Source: an uncultured Lachnospiraceae bacterium (GTDB lineage Bacteria; Bacillota; Clostridia; Lachnospirales; Lachnospiraceae). Taken from it: DNA of 5,916 nt. The stretch lies in the NCBI GenBank assembly GCA_910589635.1, contig CAJUTD010000124.1:1-5916 (forward strand), written 5' to 3'. Each line of letters begins with the position of its first letter. The first letter of the stretch is position 1. The notes under the pieces were generated by a model that had not been told where the DNA came from, did not search any database, and saw only the letters and a list, made by a program, of their open reading frames with translations. A program made the position numbers and the translations under genes. Of the stretch, positions 4,993-5,916 are shown in pieces.

Positions 4993-5493
4993 GTGGAGAG
5001 ACAGGCGTTATCAATTTTAGTTGAAAATACACCGAATGTGCTGAGTCATGTTTCGGGATTATTTAGCCGTAGAGGATATAATATAGACAGTATATCTGCT
5101 GGTGTAACCGCAGATCCAAGATTTACCAGGATTACGATTGTTTCTAGCGGTGATAAGTTGATTTTGGAGCAGATTGAGAAGCAGCTTGCTAAATTGGAAG
5201 ACGTAGTTGATATCAAAAAGCTGGAAACCGGGAATTCGGTATGCCGAGAGTTGATTTTGATTAAAATTCAGGTAAAGAGTACGGAGCGTCAGGCGGTGAT
5301 ATCCCTTGCAGAAATCTTTAAGACTAAGATTGTGGATGTGACAAATGATTCCATGATGATTGAGCTGATTGGAAGCCAGAGTAAGCTGGACGCATTTCTG
5401 GAATTGTTGGAAGGCTACGAGATATTGGAACTTGCAAGAACCGGTATTACCGGATTGACAAGAGGTTCCTCAGATGTAAGGATGTTTGATTAG
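4993..5493 (+). CDS. ilvN: Acetolactate synthase regulatory (small) subunit
   Basis: A 166-residue regulatory subunit of acetohydroxyacid synthase, which makes acetolactate or acetohydroxybutyrate for valine, leucine and isoleucine synthesis; the subunit activates the catalytic IlvB and carries valine feedback. The N-terminal ACT domain (about 2-80) reads ALSILVENTPNVLSHVSGLF, then SRRGYNIDSI and DPRFTRITIV. The second domain (about 84-160) contains RELILIKIQV and IVDVTNDSMMIEL and ends in ARTGITGLTRG. The length is normal. Start choice: GTG at 4993 gives MERQ..., with AGGAAGG (4978-4984) 8 nt upstream. TTG at 4987 would add two residues but sits 2 nt from that site (5 nt from AAGGA), so GTG is preferred, not proven. 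Asn15 occupies the place of the conserved Gly14 of Escherichia coli IlvH, a residue linked to valine sensitivity. Often called ilvH in other genomes. ilvB is not in this window; ilvC follows after 111 nt. Confidence 0.95.
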   Translation: MERQALSILVENTPNVLSHVSGLFSRRGYNIDSISAGVTADPRFTRITIVSSGDKLILEQIEKQLAKLEDVVDIKKLETGNSVCRELILIKIQVKSTERQAVISLAEIFKTKIVDVTNDSMMIELIGSQSKLDAFLELLEGYEILELARTGITGLTRGSSDVRMFD

Positions 5494-5543
5494 AAATAAC
5501 CATCAATTTTGCACAAAGATGGGAGGGTGCTTTGCATTTTCCT

Positions 5544-5579
5544 GTTTGGCCGGCAGTATATATAAATTTGCCGGGAAAC
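5544..5579 (+). other. Hairpin in the ilvN-ilvC spacer
   Basis: CCGGCA (5550-5555) pairs with TGCCGG (5569-5574) over a 13-nt AT-rich loop. GTTT/AAAC (5544-5547 with 5576-5579) extends the stem across a small GG/G internal loop. It lies 11 nt before the AGGAGG of ilvC and is not followed by a clean T-run, so it looks more like an RNA stability, processing or translation element than a terminator. Confidence 0.5.
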
Positions 5580-5604
5580 CATAAAAATTTAGGAGGATAA
5601 AGAA

Positions 5605-5916
5605 ATGGCAAAGATTTTTTATCAGGAAGATTGTAATCTTTCCTTATTAGATGGGAAGACAATCGCAGTTATCGGCTATGGTAGTCAGGGACATGCTCAT
5701 GCATTAAACTTAAAGGAATCCGGATGTAATGTAATCATCGGTCTGTATAAGGGAAGCAAGTCCTGGGCGAAGGCTGAAGCTCAGGGGTTTGAGGTATTTA
5801 CTGCTGACGAGGCAGCAAAGAAAGCAGACATCATCATGATTCTCATCAATGATGAGCTTCAGGCCGATATGTATAAGAAGGATATTGAGCCTAATTTGGA
5901 AGCTGGTAATATGCTG
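5605..5916 (+). CDS. ilvC: Ketol-acid reductoisomerase, N-terminal part (runs off right edge)
   Basis: The first 104 codons of ketol-acid reductoisomerase, which converts acetolactate or acetohydroxybutyrate to the dihydroxy acids using NAD(P)H and Mg2+, the step after acetolactate synthase. The Rossmann motif AVIGYGSQGHAHALNL is at 21-36 (GxGxxG: Gly24, Gly26, Gly29). The short cofactor loop GLYKGSKSW is at 46-54, and the next strand ADIIMILINDELQADMY at 74-90 matches the family closely. The short loop indicates the class I form of bacteria such as Firmicutes. AGGAGG (5591-5596) lies 8 nt before the ATG. The frame is open to the edge; the C-terminal knotted catalytic domain is outside the window. 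Probably co-transcribed with ilvN. Confidence 0.97.
   Translation, partial: MAKIFYQEDCNLSLLDGKTIAVIGYGSQGHAHALNLKESGCNVIIGLYKGSKSWAKAEAQGFEVFTADEAAKKADIIMILINDELQADMYKKDIEPNLEAGNML

Noticed and set aside
5519..5584. A 21-codon ORF between ilvN and ilvC starting MGGCFAF
   Set aside because: No Shine-Dalgarno of note before its ATG, and it is explained by the stem-loop sequence of the spacer.

Overview
The window looks like chromosomal DNA of an anaerobic Firmicute, most likely a Lachnospiraceae/Clostridia relative. This rests on moderately AT-rich DNA, strong AGGAGG-type ribosome binding sites, TTGACA/TATAAT-type promoters, and protein styles typical of that group: an iron alcohol dehydrogenase with a basic N-terminal extension, a DUF89/ARMT1-like protein with an N-terminal CxxC, and a ketol-acid reductoisomerase with a short GLYKGSKSW cofactor loop. 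The genus assignment is inference.

Layout, left to right. (1) Positions 1-1121, minus strand: an iron-containing alcohol dehydrogenase whose C-terminus runs off the left edge. (2) 1114-1623, minus: a MarR-family regulator overlapping the dehydrogenase start by 8 bases, so the two form one operon. (3) 1624-1834: a divergent control region. A strong minus-strand promoter (TTGACA, 17 nt, TATATT) and a plausible plus-strand promoter share one inverted-repeat box, and a near-identical second box lies 45 bp away, just downstream of the regulator's predicted start of transcription. (4) 1835-2710, plus: a DUF89/ARMT1-like metal-dependent phosphatase. (5) 2745-3656, minus: a fructosamine-kinase family protein with a TTG start, convergent with the DUF89 gene. 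(6) 3657-4045: 389 nt without a conventional gene. Its right part, 3821-4040, is an array of three hairpin-bearing repeat units; two share an identical 56-bp core and the third is diverged with a compensated stem. The array ends in the ribosome binding site of (7) 4046-4906, plus, an exported or membrane-anchored C39-like (papain-fold) cysteine peptidase-type protein. (8) 4993-5493, plus: ilvN/ilvH, the acetolactate synthase regulatory subunit, then (9) 5605 to the right edge, plus: ilvC, ketol-acid reductoisomerase, N-terminal 104 codons.

How the genes fit together: the MarR regulator probably represses itself and the alcohol dehydrogenase through the two boxes, and may also affect the DUF89 gene. 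The DUF89 protein and the fructosamine kinase both fall in the broad theme of metabolite or glycation damage repair, but they are convergent rather than co-transcribed, so a shared pathway is only suggestive. ilvN-ilvC is a branched-chain amino acid biosynthesis unit; ilvB, the catalytic partner of ilvN, is not in the window. The most unusual object is the structured repeat leader upstream of the C39-like gene. It has several mutually exclusive pairings, one of which would cover the Shine-Dalgarno sequence, and it contains tiny ORFs with good ribosome binding sites. I do not recognise it as a known riboswitch or leader class.
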